Shown here in pieces: positions 1 to 6,886 of a stretch of DNA of 10,562 bases (positions within the stretch are counted from its first letter, which is position 1; each line of letters begins with the position of its first letter). The notes below the pieces were generated by a model. That model searched no databases and was not told the DNA's origin. It was given only the letters and a program-made list of their open reading frames with translations. This stretch comes from Campylobacterota bacterium (GTDB lineage: Bacteria > Campylobacterota > Campylobacteria > Campylobacterales > Sulfurovaceae). The position numbers and the translations under genes are program-made. The stretch covers positions 1-10,562 of the forward strand of contig JAUVCL010000063.1 of the NCBI GenBank assembly GCA_030595845.1. The letters run 5' to 3'.

Positions 1-171
1 CTTATTTGAATAGGTTACGCAGGAACCATCTAAAATGGAGGATGCTCCGGATACCGCAGTAAATTCAGCAGCAATACGTCCTCCTGTACAACTCTCTGCA
101 AAGGTAATGGTTTCTTTTCTTTTTGTCAATTCCTGAATGATATTTTCTGTTAGTTTCCTAATGTTTTTCAT
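1..171 (-). CDS. CinA C-terminal-domain protein (PncC-type NMN amidohydrolase), 5' part only
   Basis: This leftward reading frame starts at an ATG whose complement is at 169-171 and runs off the left edge after 57 codons. Residues 25-31 read AESCTGG, the signature of the CinA C-terminal family, followed by the family's Ala/Ser-rich turn and a VTYSN segment at 52-56. Ser27 is the position of the catalytic serine in PncC enzymes; the expected Lys lies at or past the edge. Family members deamidate nicotinamide mononucleotide to the nicotinate form in NAD recycling, or form the C-terminal half of full CinA. Here the domain begins only about 20 residues from the start, so this is the stand-alone type. 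No other in-frame start precedes it before an upstream stop, and no clear Shine-Dalgarno sequence is visible. It is divergent from ileS. Confidence 0.85.
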   Translation of the reverse strand, partial: MKNIRKLTENIIQELTKRKETITFAESCTGGRIAAEFTAVSGASSILDGSCVTYSNK

Positions 172-265
172 AAGATAATTGTACCAAAAGTAGCTTCTAA
201 TCCTCTTTTAGATACAATCACGGGATAATATAACAGGGGCGACCCTCATTAAGGTGTTATCGACA
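172..265. promoter_or_regulatory. Divergent cinA/ileS intergenic region with a candidate -10 box for ileS
   Basis: This 94-base AT-rich gap must carry the promoters of both divergent genes. On the + strand, GATAAT at 224-229 and the overlapping TATAAC at 229-234 are plausible -10 boxes for ileS. I see no good -35 at the usual distance. AAGG at 251-254 is the only Shine-Dalgarno-like sequence near the ileS ATG, with a rather long spacing of 11 bases. No T-box-like structure is evident. Placing a promoter here is inference from gene orientation plus these weak matches. Confidence 0.3.
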
Positions 266-3034
266 ATGGATTTTAAAGACACACTCCTCCTCCCAAAAAC
301 TGACTTCCCAATGCGTGGAAATCTCCCGACCAATGAACCTAAAAAATATAATGCCTGGTATGATGCCGACATTTATGAACAAATGAAAACAAAACGCGCA
401 GGCGCAGAAATGTTTACCCTTCATGATGGACCTCCCTATGCCAATGGTGATATTCATATAGGACATGCACTCAATAAAACACTAAAAGATATCATTTTAA
501 AATACAACTACTTTCAGGGTAAAGCAGTTCGTATGACTCCGGGTTGGGACTGCCATGGTTTGCCAATTGAGCAAAAAGTGGAAGAGAAACTTGGTAAAAG
601 CAAAAAAGAAGCGATGCCTACAGAAAAGTTTAGAGCGTTATGTCGTGCGCATGCTGCGAAGTTTGTAGATATACAAAGAGATGGTTTTAAACAGTTAGGG
701 ATAATCGCTGACTGGGAGAACCCTTATGTGACTATGGACTTCAAATTTGAAGCCAACATTTACAGAACACTTTGTGAAGTAGCACAAAAAGGTCTTTTAG
801 TTGAAAGACATAAACCTATTTTTTGGTCATGGGCTGCTCGTACAGCATTAGCCGATGCAGAGGTAGAGTATGAAGATAAAGAAGATTACTCCATCTATGT
901 TCATTTTGAATTAAGTGACGCAGCAAAAGAGACTTTAGGTGTAGAAGGTAAAGCAGGTCTTGTCATCTGGACAACGACACCTTGGACACTTCCTGCGAAT
1001 ACAGGTATTTCTCTACATCCTGAAGAGATGTATGTTTTGACTTCTGATGGGCATATTGTGGCAGAAGCTAGATTTGATGCGATGATAGAAGAGGGTGTGG
1101 TAAGTGGACATGCCTCACGAAAGATTGCATCTACTGAGATGAAACATCTTCTTACCATCAACCCAGTAAATGGAAGGTCATCTAAGATAGTACTTGGTGA
1201 TCATGTATTGATGGATGGTGGTAGTGGATGTGTACACACCGCACCTGGTCATGGTGAAGATGACTATAGGGTAGGGCTTGTAAATGATTTAGAAGTGGTG
1301 ATGCCTGTTGATGAAAGAGGATGTTATGATGAGTCTGTAGTAGGACTAAACTTACTTCCCAATCCTGAAGAGTTTGTAGGAATGCATATCTTCAAAGCAA
1401 ATGAGCCTATTTTAGAAATACTTGGTGATTCACTTCTTAAACAAAGTAAATTTGTTCACTCGTACCCACACTGTTGGAGAACGAAGAAACCATTGATCTA
1501 CAGAGCAACGAACCAGTGGTTCATCTCTATAGATGATAAAGCAGAGGGTGCAGAGAATACATTAAGAGATACTGCATTAAATGCCATAGAAGGTGTTGAC
1601 TTTTATCCTAAGACATCTAAGAATCGTTTAAAACCAATGATAGAGGGTAGACCGGATTGGTGTATCTCTCGTCAACGTTCATGGGGTGTACCTATAGCAT
1701 TCTTTAGAATTAAGAGTACTAAAGAAGTAATCTTTGATGCAGATGTCTTGGAACATGTAGCAAATCTGTTTGACACTTATGGTGCAGATGCTTGGTACTC
1801 GATGACTAATGCAGAGTTACTTCCGGAAGATACTAAGTACAATCCTGATGATTTAGAGAAGATCTCTGATATTTTGGATGTATGGTTTGATTCGGGTTCA
1901 ACGTGGAACTCTGTACTCAGTAGTGGTAACTATGATGCAGGTGCGTATCCGGCATCTCTTTACATAGAAGGTTCTGACCAACATAGAGGTTGGTTCCAGT
2001 CTTCATTGCTACTTTCAGCAGCAGTGAATGGAGTCTCTCCATACAAAACACTCATTACACATGGATTTACGGTAGATGCTAAGGGTGAGAAGATGTCTAA
2101 GTCTAAGGGAAATGTATTGGCTCCGGACAAAGTCATCAAGCAGTATGGTTCTGAGATACTTAGATTATGGGTAGCACTTTCAGACTACCAAAGTGACTTG
2201 AAAATATCTGATGGTATTTTGAAGCAAACAGCAGAGCAGTATAGAAAGATACGTAATACCTTTAGATTTTTACTTGCAAACGTAGGTGATCTTGATGCTT
2301 ATGTATCAACTGATGCTTATGGTGAACTCGACAGATGGATACTGGCTAAAGCAGGTGAAGTATTTGCTTCGGTTAAAGTGAGCTTTGACGAGTATGATTT
2401 CCTTAGAGGATTTGCAACACTCAATCACTTTATCACTAATGAGCTTTCAGGTATCTATATGGATATAACGAAAGATAGACTTTACTGTGAAGATAAAAAT
2501 GATCCGGTAAGACGTGCTACTCAGTCAGCAATGGCGCACATCTCTAAAGCAATGTTAGGACTGGTTGCTCCAGTACTTACATACACAGCAGATGAAATAC
2601 TTGAATATGCACCGGCACTGTTTAAAGACGGTATGGAAAATGTATTTGACCTTGTCTATGTAGCTGTACCAGAAGTAGAAGCGAGTTTTGATGACACAGT
2701 ACTTTTGGAAGCAAGAGTGAAGTTTTCTGAAGCAGTAGACAAACTTAAAAAAGAGAAGTTGATGAAGTCAACACTTGAAGTAGAGATCGCGGGTGATATG
2801 AGTCTCTTTACTATCAATGACGCTAAAGACTTGGAAGACTGGTTTGTCGTCTCTGCTATGAAAGCATCAAGTGAGGGTGAACAAGTAGCCTCATTTGAAG
2901 TAGAAGGCAAAACATATACCGTACATAAAGCAACAGCAGCAAAATGTCCAAGATGTTGGAGATTTACAAGTACTTCGGAAGAGTGTGCCTGTGAACGTTG
3001 CCAAAAAGTTGTTGGCGATAAGGTTGTTGCTTAA
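266..3034 (+). CDS. ileS: Isoleucyl-tRNA synthetase
   Basis: This cytoplasmic class I synthetase attaches isoleucine to tRNA(Ile). I chose the ATG at 266 (922 residues) over the in-frame GTG at 254. The protein then begins MDFKDTLLLPKTDFPMRGNL, the standard IleS N-terminus, and AAGG lies upstream. In this numbering the HIGH motif is at 64-67 and the KMSKS loop at 609-613. The CP1 editing domain shows WTTTPWTLPAN (the Thr run at 236-238) and, further on, CVHTAPGHGEDDY, which in the family hydrolyses Val-tRNA(Ile). The end carries a four-Cys zinc site (Cys 894, 897, 909, 912), as expected for the bacterial form with a C-terminal zinc finger. No key residue is missing. The stop codon overlaps the start of the next small gene (TAATG), so ileS appears to lead a packed operon. 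Confidence 0.97.
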   Translation: MDFKDTLLLPKTDFPMRGNLPTNEPKKYNAWYDADIYEQMKTKRAGAEMFTLHDGPPYANGDIHIGHALNKTLKDIILKYNYFQGKAVRMTPGWDCHGLPIEQKVEEKLGKSKKEAMPTEKFRALCRAHAAKFVDIQRDGFKQLGIIADWENPYVTMDFKFEANIYRTLCEVAQKGLLVERHKPIFWSWAARTALADAEVEYEDKEDYSIYVHFELSDAAKETLGVEGKAGLVIWTTTPWTLPANTGISLHPEEMYVLTSDGHIVAEARFDAMIEEGVVSGHASRKIASTEMKHLLTINPVNGRSSKIVLGDHVLMDGGSGCVHTAPGHGEDDYRVGLVNDLEVVMPVDERGCYDESVVGLNLLPNPEEFVGMHIFKANEPILEILGDSLLKQSKFVHSYPHCWRTKKPLIYRATNQWFISIDDKAEGAENTLRDTALNAIEGVDFYPKTSKNRLKPMIEGRPDWCISRQRSWGVPIAFFRIKSTKEVIFDADVLEHVANLFDTYGADAWYSMTNAELLPEDTKYNPDDLEKISDILDVWFDSGSTWNSVLSSGNYDAGAYPASLYIEGSDQHRGWFQSSLLLSAAVNGVSPYKTLITHGFTVDAKGEKMSKSKGNVLAPDKVIKQYGSEILRLWVALSDYQSDLKISDGILKQTAEQYRKIRNTFRFLLANVGDLDAYVSTDAYGELDRWILAKAGEVFASVKVSFDEYDFLRGFATLNHFITNELSGIYMDITKDRLYCEDKNDPVRRATQSAMAHISKAMLGLVAPVLTYTADEILEYAPALFKDGMENVFDLVYVAVPEVEASFDDTVLLEARVKFSEAVDKLKKEKLMKSTLEVEIAGDMSLFTINDAKDLEDWFVVSAMKASSEGEQVASFEVEGKTYTVHKATAAKCPRCWRFTSTSEECACERCQKVVGDKVVA

Positions 3035-3159
3035 TGTTTGATATGAGCCAACCTATTCAAATGGAAGTGATCATTGGTTCGATCATTTTTATATTTGCAT
3101 TGGTCGGTGTTGGTTTGGCAGTTGTAGAATATTATAAGAGAAAAGGAAGCAAGTCGTGA
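3034..3159 (+). CDS. 41-residue single-pass membrane peptide between ileS and gatA
   Basis: This small gene fits exactly between its neighbours. Its ATG overlaps the ileS stop (TAATG, 3032-3036) and its TGA overlaps the gatA GTG start (GTGA, 3156-3159). The product has a short polar N-terminus (about residues 1-10), one long hydrophobic stretch (about 11-31, rich in Ile, Val, Phe and Gly), and a basic tail (YYKRKGSKS). By the positive-inside rule the tail should face the cytoplasm. AAGG at 3020-3023 could serve as a ribosome site, but the overlaps suggest translational coupling to ileS and onward to gatA. I do not recognise a family, and no function can be read from the sequence. It could instead be a coupling leader for gatA. 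The exact fit between two real genes and the clean membrane-peptide pattern argue that it is translated. Confidence 0.7.
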   Translation: MFDMSQPIQMEVIIGSIIFIFALVGVGLAVVEYYKRKGSKS

Positions 3160-4499
3160 TAACACTAAAAGAAGCATTAACAAAATCTAACGAAGAGATG
3201 ATCGCGCTTTGTGCAGAACTTGAAACTAAAGCTAATGAGAGTGGACTTAATGCCTATGTAGGATTTGAGCGTTCAGGTGCAGGTGTACCCATACTCATAA
3301 AAGACAACATCCAAGTTAAAGGTTGGTCTGTAACGTCTGGTTCTAAGATACTTCAAGGATACATTGCTCCTTATGAGGCAACAGCGATCAAAAACCTTAA
3401 GTTTAAAGGTATGATGGCCTTTGGTAGAGCTAACATGGATGAGTTTGCTATGGGTTCTACAACAGAGAGTTCTTTTTATGGTGCAACGAAAAACCCACAT
3501 GGAACAGATAGAGTACCTGGAGGATCTTCGGGTGGATCTGCTGCTGCTGTTGCAGGTGGTATTGCTATCGCAGCTTTGGGTTCTGACACGGGTGGGTCTA
3601 TCAGACAACCTGCAGCGTATTGTGGTGTAGTTGGAATGAAACCAACCTATGGAAGAGTAAGCCGTTTTGGTTTGGCTTCATACGCTTCAAGCCTTGATCA
3701 AATAGGTCCCATAGCACAAAATGTAGAAGATGCAGCCATTTTATATGATGCGATCAAAGGACATGATGATAAAGATTCAACCTCTGCTGATTTTGAGATA
3801 GAGGACATCGCTAACAACCTCAATACTGATGTTAAACTCACTATAGCTGTGATAGACAACTATATCTCTGAAGCAGATGCAGATACACAAAAAGCCTATG
3901 CAGAGACAGTGAAGGTATTGGAAGCGGCTGGACATACTGTTGTGCATAAAAACATGCAAAATACCAAGTATGATATCGCGACATACTACATTTTGGCAAC
4001 AGCTGAAGCAGCTACAAACCTGGCACGTTTTGATGGTGTACGTTATGGAACAAGAGCGGACTCTAAAAACACAGAAGAGCTTTTTTACAATACAAGAAGT
4101 GAAGGTTTTGGTGAAGAGGTAAAAAGACGTATCTTACTTGGTAACTTTGTCCTTTCTTCTGGATATTACGATGCTTACTATGTTAAAGCACAAAAGGTAA
4201 GGCACCTGATACGTGATGAGTTTAATGCTATCTTTGAAGAGGCAGATCTGATCTTATCACCAGTGGCACCAACAGTGGCACCTAAGATAGGAGCGTCTAA
4301 AGACCCTCTTGAAATGTATAAGAGTGATATGTATACGATCGCTATCAATCTTGCAGGACTTCCTGCGATTTCACTACCAGTTGCAAAAGATGATGAGGGT
4401 ATGCCAATAGGTTTACAGCTCATTGCCAAAGCATTTAACGAAAAAACGCTTTTTGACGGTGCTGCAAGCATGGAAAAAGCTGTAAACTATAGAAAATAA
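3156..4499 (+). CDS. gatA: Asp/Glu-tRNA(Asn/Gln) amidotransferase subunit A
   Basis: GatA is the amidase subunit of GatCAB. It releases ammonia from glutamine to convert Glu-tRNA(Gln), and in some bacteria Asp-tRNA(Asn), to the amide. The 447-residue protein has the amidase-signature core. The Ser-cisSer-Lys triad is visible as Lys49 (in LIKDN), Ser124 (in PGGSSGGSAA) and Ser148 (in SDTGGSIRQPA), with the spacing of the Staphylococcus aureus enzyme. The family block GMKPTYGRVSRFGL follows at 160-173. The start is GTG, with AAGGAAG at 3143-3149 six bases upstream, and it overlaps the stop of the preceding membrane peptide. No gatB or gatC lies in the window, so subunits must come from elsewhere. 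This fits the known absence of GlnRS in many Campylobacterota. At 447 residues it is slightly shorter than many GatA proteins, but the core is intact. Confidence 0.96.
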   Translation: MITLKEALTKSNEEMIALCAELETKANESGLNAYVGFERSGAGVPILIKDNIQVKGWSVTSGSKILQGYIAPYEATAIKNLKFKGMMAFGRANMDEFAMGSTTESSFYGATKNPHGTDRVPGGSSGGSAAAVAGGIAIAALGSDTGGSIRQPAAYCGVVGMKPTYGRVSRFGLASYASSLDQIGPIAQNVEDAAILYDAIKGHDDKDSTSADFEIEDIANNLNTDVKLTIAVIDNYISEADADTQKAYAETVKVLEAAGHTVVHKNMQNTKYDIATYYILATAEAATNLARFDGVRYGTRADSKNTEELFYNTRSEGFGEEVKRRILLGNFVLSSGYYDAYYVKAQKVRHLIRDEFNAIFEEADLILSPVAPTVAPKIGASKDPLEMYKSDMYTIAINLAGLPAISLPVAKDDEGMPIGLQLIAKAFNEKTLFDGAASMEKAVNYRK

Positions 4500-4507
4500 G
4501 GATTATT

Positions 4508-5953
4508 ATGAGAATTAAAAAAAGAGCATTAACATTTGAAGATGTATTGTTAGTCCCACAACATTCAGTTGTATTGCCAAAAGAAGTAAGTGTTACAACA
4601 ATGCTGACTAAACGCGTTTCTCTTAATATTCCTATTGTCTCTGCTGCGATGGATACAGTGACTGAGTACAAGGCAGCTATTGCTATGGCTAGACTTGGTG
4701 GAATTGGTGTGATCCATAAAAATATGGATACAGAAACACAGGCACTTCAGGTTAAAAAAGTAAAAAAATCTGAGAGTGGTATCATCATCGATCCCATTTA
4801 TATTGGACCGGATGCTACTGTAGGTGAAGCAGATGCACTTATGGGTGAGTATCATATCTCTGGAGTGCCTGTTGTAGATGGAGATATGAAGCTTTTAGGT
4901 ATCATCACAAATCGTGATATGCGTTTCATTACGGATATGAGTCTGATCATTTCAGATGTGATGACCAAAGCACCTTTAGTGACTGCAAAACCAGGTATTA
5001 CACTGGAAGATGCCGCTAAAATACTTCAAAAACATAAGATAGAAAAACTTCCTATCGTAGATGAAAATGATGTACTACAGGGGCTTGTGACTATTAAAGA
5101 TATTGAGAAAAAAGAGAAATTTCCCAATGCAAACAAAGATGAACATGGTCGTCTTAGAGTAGCAGCTGCTATTGGTGTGGGACAACTTGACCGTGCAACT
5201 GCACTGGTAGAAGCTGGGGTTGATGTTATTGTTCTTGACTCTGCTCATGGACACTCTCAGGGTATTATTGATACGGTTAAACTCATCAAGAAAACACTTG
5301 ATGTTGATGTAATAGCAGGTAACATAGCAACAGCAGCAGCGGCACAAGATCTTATAGATGCCGGTGCGGATGGTGTGAAAGTTGGGATAGGACCAGGGTC
5401 TATCTGTACGACACGTATTGTTGCGGGTGTAGGCGTACCTCAAATTTCTGCTATTGATGAAGTAGCGCAAGTAGCAAACAAAGCAGGTATACCGGTTATC
5501 GCTGATGGTGGTATCAAGTACTCTGGTGATGTGGCTAAGGCATTGGCAGTTGGTGGAAGCTGTGTAATGTTAGGGAGCGCACTTGCTGGAACGTATGAAG
5601 CACCAGGAGAGATGATACTTTTTAACGGTAGACAGTTTAAAGAGTACAGAGGGATGGGAAGCATCGGTGCTATGACTAAAGGAAGTACAGACCGTTATTT
5701 CCAAGAAGGAACAGCAGCAGATAAACTAGTACCAGAAGGAAGAGAAGGGCGTGTACCTTACAGAGGTAAGATATCAGACGTAGTACATCAAATGATCGGT
5801 GGACTTCGCTCATCTATGGGCTACTGTGGTTCAGAAAGTATTAAAGCATTCTGGGAAAAAGCGGAGTTTGTTGAGATCACTTCAGCTGGACTTAGAGAGT
5901 CACATGTTCATGATGTAACTATTACTAAAGAATCACCTAACTATCACGGGTAA
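4508..5953 (+). CDS. guaB: Inosine-5'-monophosphate dehydrogenase
   Basis: GuaB oxidises IMP to XMP with NAD+, the committed step to guanine nucleotides. The 481-residue length is typical. The N-terminal barrel segment has IVSAAMDTVTE at 43-53. A tandem CBS regulatory domain occupies roughly 93-203 and the barrel resumes after it. The catalytic loop reads GPGSICTTR with Cys300 as nucleophile. IADGGIKYSGD at 331-341 binds phosphate, and the flap has the Arg396-Tyr397 pair (in TDRYFQ) that activates water. The ribosome site AAGGA at 4498-4502 overlaps the gatA stop codon, with 5 bases to the ATG. Together with the 8-base gap, this places guaB in the ileS-gatA transcription unit. Two hairpins follow the stop, so the operon probably ends here. 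Nothing is degenerate. Confidence 0.97.
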   Translation: MRIKKRALTFEDVLLVPQHSVVLPKEVSVTTMLTKRVSLNIPIVSAAMDTVTEYKAAIAMARLGGIGVIHKNMDTETQALQVKKVKKSESGIIIDPIYIGPDATVGEADALMGEYHISGVPVVDGDMKLLGIITNRDMRFITDMSLIISDVMTKAPLVTAKPGITLEDAAKILQKHKIEKLPIVDENDVLQGLVTIKDIEKKEKFPNANKDEHGRLRVAAAIGVGQLDRATALVEAGVDVIVLDSAHGHSQGIIDTVKLIKKTLDVDVIAGNIATAAAAQDLIDAGADGVKVGIGPGSICTTRIVAGVGVPQISAIDEVAQVANKAGIPVIADGGIKYSGDVAKALAVGGSCVMLGSALAGTYEAPGEMILFNGRQFKEYRGMGSIGAMTKGSTDRYFQEGTAADKLVPEGREGRVPYRGKISDVVHQMIGGLRSSMGYCGSESIKAFWEKAEFVEITSAGLRESHVHDVTITKESPNYHG

Positions 5954-5965
5954 ATCTTCTTTCTG

Positions 5966-5995
5966 TATGGCCACTTTTCTGTGGCAATACATTTT
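5966..5995 (+). terminator. Candidate terminator after guaB
   Basis: Thirteen bases past the guaB stop, GCCAC (5970-5974) pairs with GTGGC (5981-5985) across a TTTTCT loop. After one mismatch, three more A-T pairs extend the stem. A short T-rich run (TTTTCT at 5992-5997) follows. This is a modest intrinsic-terminator pattern: the stem is short and the T-run is interrupted. A much stronger 11-bp hairpin lies just downstream (5998-6022) and may contribute. Confidence 0.4.
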
Positions 5996-6173
5996 CTCGT
6001 TACACCTTTCCAAGGTGTAACGCCTACTTCAATTCAAACTCAAAACAAAATATAAATTTACCGTTAGGTGACAATATAAACTTTAGGTACTTTCTTACCA
6101 TCTAGCGATGGACTATAGCTTATCAATATGTCAAATATCAGTATGCATTACGCCTCAGAGAGACGTAACGAGA
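5995..6173. repeat. 179-bp REPIN/MITE-like element with 34-bp imperfect inverted ends, each a hairpin
   Basis: The ends are inverted copies of each other. Bases 5995-6028 match the reverse complement of 6140-6173 at 26 of 34 positions, beginning with an identical 9-mer (TCTCGTTAC / GTAACGAGA). Each end is also a hairpin by itself. The left has an 11-bp perfect stem (5998-6008 with 6012-6022, loop TCC). The right, read on the minus strand, keeps all 11 pairs (two as G-T wobbles). Seven of the eight differences between ends are transitions. The interior (about 111 bp) is AT-rich and has no intact gene; one minus-strand frame carries a short coding-like tail. No target duplication is obvious. 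The element lies between the guaB terminator and the higB promoter. Multiple genomic copies are expected but cannot be seen here. Confidence 0.65.
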
Positions 6174-6192
6174 GTCGGATTATATCTCGAAC

Positions 6193-6221
6193 TTTACATA
6201 TAACGACATATGTGCTATACT
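6193..6221 (+). promoter_or_regulatory. Promoter of the higBA toxin-antitoxin operon
   Basis: TTTACA at 6193-6198 (5 of 6 to the -35 consensus) lies 17 bases from TATACT at 6216-6221 (5 of 6 to the -10). The -10 is also extended by TG at 6213-6214 (TGCTATACT). This is the best sigma-70-type promoter in the window. Transcription should begin near 6227-6229, on the toxin ATG itself. The spacer holds ACATATGT (6206-6213), a perfect 8-bp palindrome, and a direct partial copy, ACATAT, at 6196-6201. A palindrome between -35 and -10 is a natural place for the HigA operator, since HigA proteins repress their own promoters. The operator assignment is inference. Confidence 0.6.
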
Positions 6222-6226
6222 ATTCC

Positions 6227-6508
6227 ATGATAAAGACATTTAAGTGTAAAGAGACTCATGAAATATATAAAAGAGAGTTCTCTAAAAAGCTACCACAAGA
6301 CATACAAAGAACAGCCTACAGAAAACTTCTGATGATAGAAGCATCTATAGATGTAGATGACCTCAAAATTCCACCTGCGAATAGATTAGAAAAATTATCG
6401 GGTAATAGAGAAGGTCAGTATAGTATACGTATCAATAAACAGTACCGTATATGTTTTGTGTGGGAAAATGGATTTGCATTTGATGTTGAGATAGTAGATT
6501 ACCACTAA
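6227..6508 (+). CDS. higB: HigB-family toxin (RelE superfamily mRNA interferase)
   Basis: This 93-residue protein, starting MIKTFKCKETHEIY, has the length and layout of HigB. It has an N-terminal helical part, the core segment RLEKLSGNREGQYSIRIN (53-70), KQYRICFVWENG (71-82), and the C-terminal VEIVDYH (87-93), whose Asp-Tyr-His end is catalytic in characterised HigB toxins. These cleave mRNA on the ribosome. The position of His54 in Proteus HigB is Glu55 here, as I recall from the large RLE-type subgroup. The frame is open further upstream (to ATG 6128), but that stretch runs through the repeat element and the promoter and is not HigB-like. No Shine-Dalgarno sequence precedes the ATG, and the promoter predicts almost no leader. 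higA follows after 23 bases, the toxin-first order typical of higBA. Confidence 0.93.
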   Translation: MIKTFKCKETHEIYKREFSKKLPQDIQRTAYRKLLMIEASIDVDDLKIPPANRLEKLSGNREGQYSIRINKQYRICFVWENGFAFDVEIVDYH

Positions 6509-6531
6509 TAGAATATTTTCAAGGAGCGAAT

Positions 6532-6828
6532 ATGAAGAAAATGACACCTATACACGCAGGAGAAATCCTTTTAGAAGAGTTTATGCAACCTTTTGAACTA
6601 AGCCAAAATGCTTTAGCTAAAGCACTGCGTGTAACTCCAAGACGGATAAATGAGATAGTCAATAAAAAAAGATCTATAACGGCAGATACTGCACTAAGAC
6701 TTGCAAAGTTTTTTGGAAACTCTGCAGAATTTTGGATGAATTTACAAAATAGATTTGATTTAGAGACGGCACGTGATACCTTAGCAGTAAAGATAGATAA
6801 AGAAGTAGAACTTTATCACGTATCATAA
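6532..6828 (+). CDS. higA: HigA-family antitoxin and autoregulator (XRE helix-turn-helix)
   Basis: This 98-residue protein binds and neutralises HigB and, in characterised systems, represses the operon. It carries the family start HAGEILLEEFMQPFELSQNALAKAL (residues 8-32). A helix-turn-helix follows (about 24-46, with VTPRRINEIVNKKRSITADTALRLA running to about 68), then FFGNSAEFWMNLQNRFDLETAR, all hallmarks of the HigA group. A strong ribosome site (AAGGAG at 6521-6526, 5 bases from the ATG) contrasts with its absence before higB, which would favour excess antitoxin. The first ATG is preferred over the internal Met4 because of that spacing. metY begins 58 bases after the stop. Confidence 0.93.
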   Translation: MKKMTPIHAGEILLEEFMQPFELSQNALAKALRVTPRRINEIVNKKRSITADTALRLAKFFGNSAEFWMNLQNRFDLETARDTLAVKIDKEVELYHVS

Positions 6829-6851
6829 TAGATTATGAAGTAGCTACAAGC

Positions 6852-6857
6852 TATAAT
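6852..6857 (+). promoter_or_regulatory. Candidate -10 box for metY
   Basis: A perfect TATAAT lies in the 58-base gap between higA and metY and would give a start near 6864, with a leader of about 23 bases. No convincing -35 is seen at the right distance, so transcription from higBA may also contribute. The gap is too short for a SAM-responsive riboswitch. Confidence 0.35.
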
Positions 6858-6886
6858 TTATCAATACTATAAAATAAGGAAGAGTA

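Noticed and set aside
254..265. GTG start for ileS four codons upstream of the ATG
   Set aside because: The AAGG at 251-254 would overlap the GTG, the nearest G-rich run upstream is too far away, and the family N-terminus begins at the ATG at 266.
5075..5470. Open frame of 131 codons on the minus strand inside guaB
   Set aside because: It is an antisense shadow of the IMPDH barrel with skewed composition and no family resemblance.
6098..6111. Hairpin CCATC / GATGG inside the 5995-6173 element
   Set aside because: It has five pairs with no extension, in an AT-rich stretch, so it is too weak to list as a separate feature.
6128..6226. Longer N-terminus for the HigB toxin (33 more codons)
   Set aside because: The extra residues are unlike HigB, run through the end of the inverted-repeat element and over the promoter, and would make the protein far longer than the family.
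6841..6853. Small hairpin (TAGCT / AGCTA) after higA as a terminator
   Set aside because: It has only five pairs, mostly A-T, and lacks a T-run. The metY -10 box overlaps its right side.
6829..6886. SAM-responsive riboswitch upstream of metY
   Set aside because: The gap is 58 bases, shorter than S-box-type aptamers, and no matching stems are visible.
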